From assembly GCA_012719135.1 (NCBI GenBank), contig JAAYAW010000077.1:62001-126000 (forward strand): a stretch of 64,000 bases of DNA, given 5' to 3'. Positions 1 to 8,812 of this stretch are shown in pieces. Below the pieces are notes generated by a model. It saw only the letters and a program-made list of their open reading frames with translations, was not told where the DNA came from and did not search any database. Made by a program: the position numbers and the translations under genes. The number at the start of each line of letters is the position of its first letter. Position 1 is the first letter of the stretch. Source of the DNA: Chloroflexota bacterium. GTDB lineage: Bacteria > Chloroflexota > Anaerolineae > UBA1429.

Positions 1-2
1 CC

Positions 3-485
3 ATCATGTCGCTGCTGGTGGACGCCTATCAGAAGCGCGATCGCGTGGCCATGATTTCCTTCCAGAAGGACCGCGCCTACCTCGCTCTGCCTCCGACTTC
101 TAGCGTCGAGATGGCCAAGCGGGCTCTGCAGCGCATCCCCGTTGGTGGCAAAACGCCGCTGTCTGCGGGACTGCTGCTCTCACTTCAGGTGATCGAGCGC
201 GAGAAAAGCCAGAACCCCGACATCGTTCCCCTGATGATCCTGCTAACGGATGGCGCCGGGAATGTGTCCGTTACAGGCACGCCGCCTCGTGAAGAGGCCC
301 TCATGATCGCTGATCTCTTCCGCGAGCGGCATCTGCGCTCAGTGGTCATCAACACCGAGCACGAGTCGCTCGATCGGGGGCTTGCCCGCGAACTGGCGGA
401 CAGGTTGGAGAGCAACTGCTACTCGCTCACCGCGATACGGGCAGACAACCTGTACGAGACAGTGCGCCGGGAGATGAACCGATGA
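3..485 (+). CDS. Magnesium-chelatase-type VWA domain protein (C-terminal part only)
   Basis: The frame is already open at the left edge, so only the last 160 codons are present. They make up a von Willebrand factor A domain like the one ending magnesium-chelatase subunit D and related AAA+/VWA proteins: GGKTPLSAG and the LLTDGAGN metal-site loop are visible, while the first MIDAS loop (DxSxS) would lie off-window. In the family this domain binds Mg2+ and couples the AAA+ ring to its partner. Whether this is a true chelatase subunit or a general MoxR/ChlI-like protein cannot be decided without the N-terminal part. Its stop overlaps the next start (ATGA at 482-485), which suggests cotranscription. 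Confidence 0.75.
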   Translation: MMSLLVDAYQKRDRVAMISFQKDRAYLALPPTSSVEMAKRALQRIPVGGKTPLSAGLLLSLQVIEREKSQNPDIVPLMILLTDGAGNVSVTGTPPREEALMIADLFRERHLRSVVINTEHESLDRGLARELADRLESNCYSLTAIRADNLYETVRREMNR

Positions 486-1939
486 TCGACGCGCCTCTCC
501 GCTTGGGCAGGCGACAGCAATGGGCCGCCGATGGACTGTTGCTTGTCGTCACCGCCATCTGGGGAAGCACCTTTGTCATGGTGAAGGACGCGATCAGTCT
601 CTACCCCGTGTTCCCGTTTCTGAGCCTCCGTTTTGCGCTCGGTCTGGTGGCACTGTTGGCCATCGGGCGACGGAATCTTCTTTCGCTGAATCGGACCAGC
701 GTCCTTTTTGCGGCATTGGCGGGCCTCTTTCTTCTGGGCGGCTATGCCCTGCAGACGCTGGGCCTCCAGTTCGCCAGCGCGTCCCGAGCGGGCTTTATCA
801 CGGGTCTCAGCGTCGTGCTGGTGCCCGTTCTTTCCAGCCTGCTGCTCCGTGAGCGCCCACAGACGCCCGCTGTGGCGGGCATTACGCTGGCTTTCATCGG
901 GCTGTTTCTCCTGACATCGGATTCAGCGGTGGGCCATGGCCGGGGCGATCTGCTGGTGCTGTTGGGGGCTCTGTCGTTCGCTTGCCACATCGTCACGGTT
1001 GGGATCATAGCCCGTCGAGCCGACCCGGTCGCCCTGACCATAGTCCAGTTGGCTGTGGTCGCGCTCCTGAGTGGGATCATCGCTCAGGCTATGGGTCAGT
1101 GGTCGGCTCCCCCGCCAGCCACCTGGGGAGCGGCAGCGTTCACCGGCATCCTGGCCACATCCGTCGCTTTTGGGCTACAGACCTCGATGCAGCGCTATAC
1201 CACCGCCACGCATACCGCCTTGATCTTTACGGCCGAGCCGGTCTTCGCCGCGCTGTTTGGCGCCCTGTTTCACGGTGATGTGCTCACGCCACAGATCGTT
1301 GCCGGCGGTGTTCTCATCCTCATCGGGGCCGTCACAAGTGAGGTCATCTGGTCCGACCGTACAGCTTTAGTGGTCTCACGATTCATGGCACCGCACTATA
1401 TCATCGGCATTTCTCTCACGCTCCTGGGCCTGAACACGCCGGAGTCATGGGTAGTTGGCCTCGGCTGGGTTGCGCTGGTCGGGCTTCCTTCCATCTTGCT
1501 CGTCCTGGCTGTGTTTCTGCGCGCCCTGAAGAAGGGCATCATCAGCGACTGGCATGTCTCCGAGCGCAAGGAGAGGTTATCGCCGTCGCTCATCATCGCC
1601 TCGGTGATCCTCAGCGGGTTGCCCGCCCTGGTGTTGCACCTCCTGCAAGGTCCGCGGTTCCTTCTTGCCGCTGCTTTGGGTACCTTCTTTCTGGTCGGGC
1701 TGAACTTGTTGATTACCGCCGTATGGAAGATCAGCCAGCACGTCTCAGGCATTGCCCTGGGAACCACGCTCCTCACAGCCAGCTTCGGGATCGTGGCCGC
1801 TCCTTCGTTACTTCTCATCCCCCTCGTCGCATGGGCGCGCGTCCGGGTTAGGGCACATACTGTGGCTCAGACAGTCGCTGGCGGCCTTACCGGCTGTGCC
1901 GTGGCCTGTGCAACCCTGATGTACCTGGGCCTCGTGTAG
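482..1939 (+). CDS. EamA/DMT-family transporter fused to a PAP2-like membrane domain
   Basis: Residues about 15-290 carry the two EamA repeats of the drug/metabolite transporter superfamily (ten predicted helices; typical AIWGSTFVMVK start and TAEPVFAALFG in the second repeat). This is a probable metabolite exporter of unknown substrate. The usual family length is about 300 residues, and this protein has 485. The extra ~185 residues are hydrophobic and resemble PAP2-type membrane proteins: KISQHVSG stands where PAP2 enzymes have their PSGH-type motif, and ARVRVRAHTVAQTVAG resembles the SRxxxxxHxxxDxxxG motif. The last-motif serine is Ala and the aspartate is Gln, so catalysis is doubtful. It overlaps the upstream VWA gene by 4 bases. 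Confidence 0.8.
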   Translation: MIDAPLRLGRRQQWAADGLLLVVTAIWGSTFVMVKDAISLYPVFPFLSLRFALGLVALLAIGRRNLLSLNRTSVLFAALAGLFLLGGYALQTLGLQFASASRAGFITGLSVVLVPVLSSLLLRERPQTPAVAGITLAFIGLFLLTSDSAVGHGRGDLLVLLGALSFACHIVTVGIIARRADPVALTIVQLAVVALLSGIIAQAMGQWSAPPPATWGAAAFTGILATSVAFGLQTSMQRYTTATHTALIFTAEPVFAALFGALFHGDVLTPQIVAGGVLILIGAVTSEVIWSDRTALVVSRFMAPHYIIGISLTLLGLNTPESWVVGLGWVALVGLPSILLVLAVFLRALKKGIISDWHVSERKERLSPSLIIASVILSGLPALVLHLLQGPRFLLAAALGTFFLVGLNLLITAVWKISQHVSGIALGTTLLTASFGIVAAPSLLLIPLVAWARVRVRAHTVAQTVAGGLTGCAVACATLMYLGLV

Positions 1940-2046
1940 AGCCCGCCGCTCGGCACTGGCCATCGGTATCCGGTATGGAACGGTCCGCGAGGCAATAGCG
2001 TCCTGTTCACAGTGTCGTGAGGCATGCTTAGCGAGGAGGTCCCCAG

Positions 2047-3555
2047 ATGCGACAAATGAGACGCCTCTTATCTGTGGCCGTTAGCTCACTGCTCCTGTTT
2101 TCTGTTGTTGCGCCTGCCACGGGCCAGTACGTCGCGCTCGCGCGAACGGCTACGCCTACGCCAGCGCCATCCGACACAGTGCCCGATCCACTCGGTGATG
2201 CCTCTCCGGCCGGAGTTCTCGAACTCACCATCTACAACCAGTCCCTGGGCCTTGTCAGGCAGGTTCGTACAGCAGAGATTCTCCAAGGCACCAGCCAGGT
2301 GCGCATGGCGGACATTCCCTCCGGCATCATACCGGCCAGCGTCCACGTCGACCTTCTGGATGCTTCAGAGGATACGGCATTGCTGGAGCAACGCTTTGAC
2401 TATGACACCGTGGACGGTGACTCGCTTCTGCGCCGATATCTTGATCAGACCATCACCGTTTCCACTCAGGATGGCCAGAGCCTGACGGGGGCGCTCCTGT
2501 CTGCTGGCGGAGATATCGTGTTGCTCACGGATTATGGCGTGGAGATCATCCGTAGTGCCCGGGTACATCAGATCTCATTGCCTCCTCTCACCGAACCGCT
2601 GATTACGCGCCCCACTCTCACCTGGCTGCTCAATGCGACGCAGGCCGGGCCTATCGAGTTTCGGGTTACCTATCTGACCTCAGGCATCACGTGGCAGGCC
2701 GATTATGTCGCCATGCTCACTGACGACGACACCCGCCTGGACCTGCAATCCTGGATCAGCATTCGAAACGACAGTGGCGCCAGCTATGAGGAAGCCAAAC
2801 TCAAGTTGGTAGCTGGCGAGGTGCACCGGGCGCGCAACGAAGGGGTATATGCAGAGGACGCTCTGTACAAGACTCTGGAGGCTGCACCATCTCCGGCGGT
2901 GACCGAGCGGGGCTTGATGGACTACCACCTGTACGATGTCTCTCGTCCTGTTACGATCCGTGAGGGGCAAGCCAAACAGATCGAGTTCCTACAGGTCCAG
3001 GATCTTGTGGTGGAGAAGCAGTACGTCCTGGAGGTCACTCCCGAGATATGGGTCCGGCTCGATGACGCGATCACCGATGCGAGCTATGGCGTCTCCAGCG
3101 AGGGAAGCGTAAAGGTGCAGTTGCAGTTGAAGAACGACGAAGAGGCGGGCCTCGGCGTGCCTTTGCCTCAAGGGACCGTGCGAGTCTATACGGAAGACGT
3201 CGATGGCAGTGCCATTCTCGTGGGCGAGGACACAATCGCCCACACCCCGAGAAATGAAGTCATCGAGCTTGCCCTGGGAGAGGCCTTTGACCTCGTGGGG
3301 GAGCGCAATCAGATAGGTTTCCGCCAGCTTGGAGAACGCAGCCTTGAGGAGACCATCGAGATCACGCTGCGGAACCAGTCGGACGAGCCCGCGACGATCC
3401 AGGTCGTCGAGCATCTGTACCGCGCTCACGATGCCAATATCATCCAGAGCAGCGAGGAGTATGAACAGGTAGACGCCAATACTGTGCGGTTTGAGGTGCC
3501 CGTCAAGCCCGGGGACTCGGAGACCGTCACATACACCGTCGTCTACCGCTGGTAG
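2047..3555 (+). CDS. Secreted DUF4139 domain-containing protein
   Basis: This 502-residue protein has a signal peptide (basic MRQMRR start, hydrophobic core to about residue 22, likely cleavage near ATGQ at 25-28). A short Thr/Pro/Ala-rich stretch (TATPTPAPSD) follows. The rest matches DUF4139 proteins, which are beta-rich and of unknown function: the N-terminal part has the ELTIYNQSLGLVR start, and the middle has the YLTSGITWQADYVAML segment with WxADY that characterises the family. No catalytic residues can be named. The start is well supported by GAGGAGG at 2034-2040, seven bases before ATG. The gene ends at a strong hairpin shared with the convergent kinase gene. Confidence 0.85.
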   Translation: MRQMRRLLSVAVSSLLLFSVVAPATGQYVALARTATPTPAPSDTVPDPLGDASPAGVLELTIYNQSLGLVRQVRTAEILQGTSQVRMADIPSGIIPASVHVDLLDASEDTALLEQRFDYDTVDGDSLLRRYLDQTITVSTQDGQSLTGALLSAGGDIVLLTDYGVEIIRSARVHQISLPPLTEPLITRPTLTWLLNATQAGPIEFRVTYLTSGITWQADYVAMLTDDDTRLDLQSWISIRNDSGASYEEAKLKLVAGEVHRARNEGVYAEDALYKTLEAAPSPAVTERGLMDYHLYDVSRPVTIREGQAKQIEFLQVQDLVVEKQYVLEVTPEIWVRLDDAITDASYGVSSEGSVKVQLQLKNDEEAGLGVPLPQGTVRVYTEDVDGSAILVGEDTIAHTPRNEVIELALGEAFDLVGERNQIGFRQLGERSLEETIEITLRNQSDEPATIQVVEHLYRAHDANIIQSSEEYEQVDANTVRFEVPVKPGDSETVTYTVVYRW

Positions 3556-3566
3556 CCTGAGCCACG

Positions 3567-3602
3567 CAGCCACATGGCGCGGTTAGCTGCGCCATGTGGC
3601 TG
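3567..3602. terminator. Hairpin between convergent genes (bidirectional terminator candidate)
   Basis: A perfect 14-bp inverted repeat (3567-3580 with 3589-3602) with an 8-base loop lies between the stop of the DUF4139 gene and the stop of the minus-strand nucleoside kinase. There is no T-run, so termination may be Rho-assisted or the hairpin may stabilise both 3' ends. Confidence 0.6.
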
Positions 3603-3613
3603 TACACGGACAC

Positions 3614-5320
3614 TCAGTGCAGAACGGAGCCTCCGATAAACTCCCTCAGGAGCGAGTTGCTCGGAACCAGAGAGGGGTCGCAGGGCCGAACCCAGCGCAA
3701 CAGCGACAGCAAGCGCTGAGACTCAACAGCCTGAGGAACATCGCGAGGGACGCGATAGAGGAGCCGCTCCGCGAACGGCTTGAGTACAGCGACCTCATAG
3801 ACGAGTGCGGAGTTGAACATCACGTCGGCGTTCTCCTGGAACGGGAAGATGTTGCGCTCCTCGCCCAGCCGCACACTTGGCCAGCGACGAAGGGTCTCGT
3901 CCGCCGATATCCCACGTGTTGCCTCATCTCGAACCATGCGTCGCAGCAAGCGGTTATCGGTGGTCGCAACCCTATTGTGATGGTCCAGGTTCAGTTGCGT
4001 TAGTGCCGAAACGTACACTCGGAAAACGCACGCTTCGGGAATCTGGTACACCAGTCTCGGGTTGAGTCCATGGATCCCCTCGATCAACAGGAGCCCCTCA
4101 GGCGAAAGCTGAACCGTCCGTCCGGGTACGCCGCGGCCCTCCACGAAATCGAACCGAGGAACCGAGACCGCCTCTCCACTAAGGAGCGCCTGAAGTTGCG
4201 CATTAAAGAGCGCCAGATCGATGGCCTCCAGTGCCTCGAAGTCATACTGCCCGTCGGGACCGCGTGGGGTTTTCTCCCGATCGACAAAGTAGTCATCCAA
4301 GCCAAGCGGAAGGGGCCGGCGACTATTGACCATGAGCTGGACGCTGAGCCGCCGTGCAAAGGTCGTCTTGCCGGATGAGGAAGGCCCCGCGATCAGCACC
4401 ACGCGAACCTCTTCCCTCTCCAGGATCGCGTCGGCGATCTCCGAGATACGCTTTTCATGGAGCGCCTCGGACACGAGGATCGCGCGCGCCGCATCGCCTC
4501 TCTCTATCGCCTGGTTCATCGAGCCCACGTCCTCAATCCCAAGGATATTGAGCCAGCGGCCGTACTCGCGAAAGACGCCCATCAGCTTGGGATAGTCGCG
4601 GTGTGATTCCAGCGGCAACTGGTGGCGCTCGACATCAGCCCTCAGTATAAAGCCCGGAGGGTAGTCCTCGAGGCGGCATTCGCCCAGCCTGCCCGTGCTC
4701 GGAAGCATGGGCCCATGAAAGCAGTCCAGCATGCCGCGCAGTGAATAGACGGCGATGTCGCAGTCTTCGGTCCCGGAGAACAAGCGCACCTTATCGTCGT
4801 TGCCCTGGGCAGCGAAATGCGCGATCGCGTCCTCTACGGGCATCTGTGATCTGCCGATAGGCTCATCGGCTGCGACGATCTCTCTCATGCGCTGCTGGAT
4901 CGCGGCGAGTTCGGCAGGAGTGAACGAGTCGTGGCCGATGACCTGGCAGAAGAACCCGCCGATTGTCACCGAGTGATCGATGAGCAACTGGGCCTCGGGG
5001 AATAGCTCCCTCGCGGCCACGATCAACACAAAAGTCATCGCCCGCTGGTAGATGCGCAGTCCTTCGCTTGAGACCGTATCGACAGGGATGACCTCGACGT
5101 CGCGTCGAACAGCCTCGCCGAGCTCAACCAAGCGGTTCTCGATAAGGCCAGCAACTTGCGATCGATCGCCCTCGAAGGCCGCATCGCAAAAGGCCAGCAA
5201 CGGCGTCCCCACTGGCCCTCGGAAAACGCGCCCGTCTGGGAAAGACACGTGCACATCGCGGCGAGGCTCGGCCTGTCTTACGGCGCCTGATAACGATGAG
5301 GGATTCGTCCTCATGCTCAC
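3614..5320 (-). CDS. Nucleoside (uridine-like) kinase with N-terminal TGS/tRNA-synthetase-like region
   Basis: The C-terminal half is a P-loop kinase of the uridine kinase/phosphoribulokinase family: Walker A GPSSSGKTTF near residue 310, LGLDDYFVDREKTP, FDFVEGR and LLIEGIHGLNP. The N-terminal ~230 residues look like a TGS domain (about 20-80) followed by a segment resembling the second additional domain of threonyl-tRNA synthetase. Proteins with this architecture are annotated as nucleoside kinases and probably phosphorylate uridine or a related nucleoside in the cytoplasm; the substrate is not proven. ATG overlaps the stop of the upstream aldolase by 4 bases, so the two form an operon and may be coupled in pentose/nucleoside salvage. 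Confidence 0.8.
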   Translation of the reverse strand: MSMRTNPSSLSGAVRQAEPRRDVHVSFPDGRVFRGPVGTPLLAFCDAAFEGDRSQVAGLIENRLVELGEAVRRDVEVIPVDTVSSEGLRIYQRAMTFVLIVAARELFPEAQLLIDHSVTIGGFFCQVIGHDSFTPAELAAIQQRMREIVAADEPIGRSQMPVEDAIAHFAAQGNDDKVRLFSGTEDCDIAVYSLRGMLDCFHGPMLPSTGRLGECRLEDYPPGFILRADVERHQLPLESHRDYPKLMGVFREYGRWLNILGIEDVGSMNQAIERGDAARAILVSEALHEKRISEIADAILEREEVRVVLIAGPSSSGKTTFARRLSVQLMVNSRRPLPLGLDDYFVDREKTPRGPDGQYDFEALEAIDLALFNAQLQALLSGEAVSVPRFDFVEGRGVPGRTVQLSPEGLLLIEGIHGLNPRLVYQIPEACVFRVYVSALTQLNLDHHNRVATTDNRLLRRMVRDEATRGISADETLRRWPSVRLGEERNIFPFQENADVMFNSALVYEVAVLKPFAERLLYRVPRDVPQAVESQRLLSLLRWVRPCDPSLVPSNSLLREFIGGSVLH

Positions 5321-5997
5321 CCCTGCCCGTAGCCGGTCAGGTACTGCCTGTGTGCACGCGCGACTTCCTCCGCAGGGATCTCCTGTAGATCACCGAGGTT
5401 CAGCGCATAGTAGACTGTGCGCGCCACATCCTCAACCATGACCGCCGCCTTCACGGCAGCCTCTACCGACGCTCCCACAGTGAACACGCCGTGGCTCTTG
5501 ATCAAGATTGCCGGGCTCGCGCCGATCGAACGTACCAGCTCACGGCCAATCTCCTCTCCGCCGATCTCGCAGTAAGCTCCGATGGGAATCGGGCCACCAA
5601 ACTCGTCTGCCATGGCCGTGAGAAACACCGGAATCGGTCGGCCTGCTGCTGCAAAGGCCGTGGCAAACGTTGAGTGAGTGTGAACCATGCCAAAGACGTC
5701 CGGCCGGTGCCGGTACACGTAGAGATGCGTCGCAGCATCCACCGAGGGCTTGAGATGCCCCTCTACGACATGCCCCTCCAGGTCGACGACGACCATGTCT
5801 TCGGCTCGCATGGCCTCGTACCGCACCCCGCTGGGCTTGATCACGACATAGCCCGTTTCCGGATCGCGCCCGCTAACGTTACCGCTGGTCCAGGTCACCA
5901 GGCCCGCTTTGGGGAGCATGCTGTTCCCGTCGAACACCCGTTGGCGCAGCTCTTCCAGTGACAAGTTACCTCCTTGATGGCTAGCTTTACCGCGCAT
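5317..5997 (-). CDS. Class II aldolase/adducin protein, L-ribulose-5-phosphate 4-epimerase-like
   Basis: The protein matches the AraD/fuculose aldolase family, which uses a divalent metal to break or epimerise phosphosugars by retro-aldol chemistry. The early LPKAGLVTWTSGNVSGRD stretch, the metal-binding MVHTHST, the MADEFGG region and the later KSHGVFTVG histidine are visible, and the YGQ-like C terminus recalls AraD. The substrate is not certain (ribulose-5-phosphate, fuculose-phosphate or similar). The ATG at 5997 has GGAGG eight bases upstream. A TTG at 5964 behind AAGGAGGT (only four bases away) would give a length closer to AraD. An earlier ATG at 6156 would add a non-homologous tail and lies beyond the SD, so it was not used. 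It is followed by the kinase with ATGA overlap. Confidence 0.8.
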   Translation of the reverse strand: MRGKASHQGGNLSLEELRQRVFDGNSMLPKAGLVTWTSGNVSGRDPETGYVVIKPSGVRYEAMRAEDMVVVDLEGHVVEGHLKPSVDAATHLYVYRHRPDVFGMVHTHSTFATAFAAAGRPIPVFLTAMADEFGGPIPIGAYCEIGGEEIGRELVRSIGASPAILIKSHGVFTVGASVEAAVKAAVMVEDVARTVYYALNLGDLQEIPAEEVARAHRQYLTGYGQG

Positions 5998-6121
5998 TAT
6001 GGATGCCTCCAGGGACAAAGTCAACCGCGCTCCCGACGTAGGCCTTGCCCGGGATACCGGCAGGCCGTATATTCGGAGCGTCGGTTCTCTTTCGCAAAGA
6101 TCCGTCGAGGAGCGTGCGGCG

Positions 6122-6594
6122 ATGAGCAACGCAGGTCCCCCCCTGTATAGGGACACTCAAGCACCGCTTGAGACCAGCGTTCGCGAGCTCCCTTCTCGCA
6201 TGGCGCTGGACGAGAAGGCGGCCCGGGCTGCCACCTTCCGGACCGGCGGGTTGGCCACCGGCGGGCTGCTGCAGCGCGTTCCTCGTGAGGAGATCCAGAG
6301 CTTTAGCGTACGAATGGGTGCCTATTTACCCACGCCAAAAGACGCCCTGTCGGATCCACCGCAGGAGGCACAGCTGGGGGCGTTCCACGGGAACGTCACC
6401 CCGGATAGGTGACCGAGTTTGGGGCATACCAGCGCGTCTCCCTCTCCCCTGCAGAGAGCCGCGTTATGTGGTTCGTACCGGGGCCCAGGAACCTGGCGCT
6501 TTGGGACAGGCCGCTGGAGCCCGTGGTCGAGCCAGGGGAGTTCGAGGTAGCTATCGGCGGGCTTGGCAGGACATTCGAGGTCCATCCACCATGA
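6122..6594 (+). pseudogene. Remnant of a GH3 beta-glucosidase (both ends kept, centre lost)
   Basis: From ATG 6122 the frame reads a start typical of family 3 glycoside hydrolases (PLYRDTQAPLETSVREL, then SRMALDEKAA). From about 6409, in a different frame, it reads the typical C-terminal fibronectin-III-like end of the same family (AYQRVSLSPAESR, NLALWDRPL, VVEPGEFEVAIGG). A normal GH3 enzyme is 700-850 residues. Here about 40 N-terminal and 60 C-terminal residues survive, and the catalytic barrel and nucleophile are absent, so this is a deleted and frameshifted relic. The ~170 bases between the two conserved ends match nothing I recognise. It sits directly upstream of an esterase, a common GH3 neighbour, and fills the otherwise gene-free stretch 5998-6629. 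Confidence 0.7.
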
Positions 6595-6629
6595 GGACAG
6601 GCGCTTCACGCCGGAGGGGAGATGCAGAG

Positions 6630-7745
6630 ATGACTGCGCAAGCACCTACGCCGGGGCGGGAACCGCACAGGATTTCGCGGGCTCCATCGCCATACGATGT
6701 TCTGGTGTCGCCCGAGGTCGAGGGGCGCGATGTGACCTTCCGCATCTATGCCCCGATGGCCTCCGACCTTGCGCTACAGGGTGATCTCGCCGAGGATGGC
6801 CCGATTACGGGCTTTATCCGCAGTGACCAGGGAGTCTGGAGCCTGCAGCTGAGAGACGTGCAACCTGGAACGTATCGGTACCAGTTCGTCGTGGACAAGA
6901 TCACGGTACCAGATCCGCGCAACCCGACGGGGAGCCCAACACACACGACGCTGATGAGCCTGGTCCACGTCGACGGGAGTGAGTTGTCCATCGAGGATAT
7001 CCGGCCCCTGCGCCACGGGGCTGTATCCCGCGTCTATTACCATTCACCCATCTTCGGTGGGCACCGAAGTATGCACGTCTATACGCCAACGGGATACGAG
7101 CGAGGCAGTGCCCACTACCCGGTGCTCTACCTGCTTCATGGAGGTGGCGATTGTGACGCCTCATGGAGCACGGTAGGCCGCGCAGGCGTTATCTTGGACA
7201 ACCTGATTGCTCCGCATCTGGCCGTGCCGATGATCGTCGTCATGCCTTCTGGCCACGCTCCCGGTCCTCAGACAGGCTTCCCCAACTCCCCGGCGATGAC
7301 GGCGGACCCCGCGAACGACCCGTTCACAGCCGATCTGTTGGAGGGCGTTATCCCCCACATCGAAGGCACATATCGCGTTCGTACCGAGCCAGAGCAGCGG
7401 GCTTTGGCTGGTCTGTCCATGGGCGGCGTCCAAGCCGCAAACATCGGCCTCGTGCACGCACGGTTGTTCCGATACCTGGGCATCTTTAGCTCCGGGTGGT
7501 TCCCCGAGGTGCGCGCCGAGTTCGAGCGGCGCCACGCTGAGACCCTTCGTGCAGCCTCGGCCCAGTACCGCCTCGTTTGGACCGCCTGGGGCCGCTCGGA
7601 CATTGCGCGTTCGAACTCGCTGGCGATGCTGCAGATGTTCGATCGACACGGTCTGCGCTACACAGCCACAGAGACGGAGGGAGGGCACACCTGGATGAAC
7701 TGGCGGCGCTACCTTGCGGCGTTCGCCCCGTTGCTTTTCCGATAG
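6630..7745 (+). CDS. Esterase D-family hydrolase with N-terminal CBM48-like domain
   Basis: Residues about 20-125 form an immunoglobulin-like domain of the CBM48/E-set type (VTFRIYAPMASDLALQGD, then PGTYRYQFVVD), and residues about 140-370 form an alpha/beta-hydrolase of the esterase D/feruloyl-acetyl-xylan esterase group. HGGGD forms the oxyanion region, GLSMGG carries the nucleophile serine, and EGGHTWMNWR holds the catalytic histidine. The enzyme probably removes acyl groups from plant polysaccharide; no signal peptide is evident. The chosen ATG 6630 begins MTAQAPTPG behind a GGAGGGGA tract; ATG 6591 is an alternative. The open frame extends far upstream but only through the GH3 remnant. 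Confidence 0.8.
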   Translation: MTAQAPTPGREPHRISRAPSPYDVLVSPEVEGRDVTFRIYAPMASDLALQGDLAEDGPITGFIRSDQGVWSLQLRDVQPGTYRYQFVVDKITVPDPRNPTGSPTHTTLMSLVHVDGSELSIEDIRPLRHGAVSRVYYHSPIFGGHRSMHVYTPTGYERGSAHYPVLYLLHGGGDCDASWSTVGRAGVILDNLIAPHLAVPMIVVMPSGHAPGPQTGFPNSPAMTADPANDPFTADLLEGVIPHIEGTYRVRTEPEQRALAGLSMGGVQAANIGLVHARLFRYLGIFSSGWFPEVRAEFERRHAETLRAASAQYRLVWTAWGRSDIARSNSLAMLQMFDRHGLRYTATETEGGHTWMNWRRYLAAFAPLLFR

Positions 7746-7837
7746 CACAACTAGCGTGCCGCATCACCCGCTGGGGCAGCTTCCCTCGGCAAGAGCCAGA
7801 GCCGCTCCTCGCACAGTCTACCCTGGAGGTCACGGAT

Positions 7838-8725
7838 ATGCCCGAGATAGAGGGAATTGTTGTTCCATTGGTTACGCCCTTTAACCGCGATGAGTCGATC
7901 GATGAAGGGGCACTTCGCGTCATCGTGGATTATCTCATTGATGCGGGCGTAGATGGGCTGTTTCCGTCAGGGAGTCAGGGCGAGCTTTATGCTCTCACTT
8001 CCGCAGAGAAAAAGCGTGTCACGGAGGTCGTCGTAGAACAGGCCTCGGGACGGGCATTTGTGATGCCAAGCACGGGTGCCGTTACAACGCGAGAAAGCAT
8101 CGATCTTACCCGCCATGCCGAGGCTTTCGGTGCGGACGCGGTCTCCGTAATCACCCCCTACTTTATCCAGCCCTCTGCCGATGAGCAGGTGGAGCACTAT
8201 GTCGCCATCTCGGAATCCGTCGGAATCCCCGTGCTGGCCTACAACAACCCGGCTCGTACTTCGGTGAGCTTCACGCCGGCGATGGCATCCGCCGTGGCCA
8301 AGCGGGCACCCGGCTTTGTGGGGATCAAGGATTCCAGCGGTGACCTCACAAACACGCTCGACTATATGCAGCGCTGCCCTCCAGGGTTCCGGGTGTTCGT
8401 CGGGCGAGACACGCTCATTCACGCCGCCCTATGCTGCGGCTGTGTCGGTGCCGTAGCCGCGACGGCGAACGTGGCGCCCGAGTTGGTCGTAGGCATATAC
8501 AAGGCCTATCAGGCTGGCGATCTCACGCTATCTCTGGAGCTACAGCACAGGCTCGATCCCCTGCGCCATGCCTTCAACCTAGGGTCATTCCCCGTGGTGG
8601 TGAAAGATGCCATGGAGCTCATCGGGCTGCCGGCAGGAAGGAGCCGGGCACCGATTCGCTCTCTTGAGGGGAAGGCGCGAGAGCAACTGATACAGATTCT
8701 CAAGGATATGGGCAAGCTCGGATAG
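7838..8725 (+). CDS. Dihydrodipicolinate synthase/N-acetylneuraminate lyase family aldolase
   Basis: A 295-residue (beta/alpha)8 aldolase of the DapA/NAL superfamily. The Schiff-base lysine (GIKDSS, near residue 165), the active-site tyrosine and arginine (AYNNPARTS) and the GIVVPLVTPF start are present. The GTTGE motif of true DapA reads GSQGE here, so a sugar-acid lyase (2-keto-3-deoxy acid or sialic-acid-like) is at least as likely as lysine synthesis. No lysine genes are nearby; the neighbours are an esterase and a sugar-type ABC ATPase. GGAGGT lies seven bases before ATG 7838. Confidence 0.85.
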   Translation: MPEIEGIVVPLVTPFNRDESIDEGALRVIVDYLIDAGVDGLFPSGSQGELYALTSAEKKRVTEVVVEQASGRAFVMPSTGAVTTRESIDLTRHAEAFGADAVSVITPYFIQPSADEQVEHYVAISESVGIPVLAYNNPARTSVSFTPAMASAVAKRAPGFVGIKDSSGDLTNTLDYMQRCPPGFRVFVGRDTLIHAALCCGCVGAVAATANVAPELVVGIYKAYQAGDLTLSLELQHRLDPLRHAFNLGSFPVVVKDAMELIGLPAGRSRAPIRSLEGKAREQLIQILKDMGKLG

Positions 8726-8812
8726 CGCTCGAGGCGCCGGTCCGGCTCGGCCGTTGTCCGGTGCTGCCTACGCTCGCCCATCCGGGATCTCGCGCGTCGA
8801 GGAAGGAGCGCG

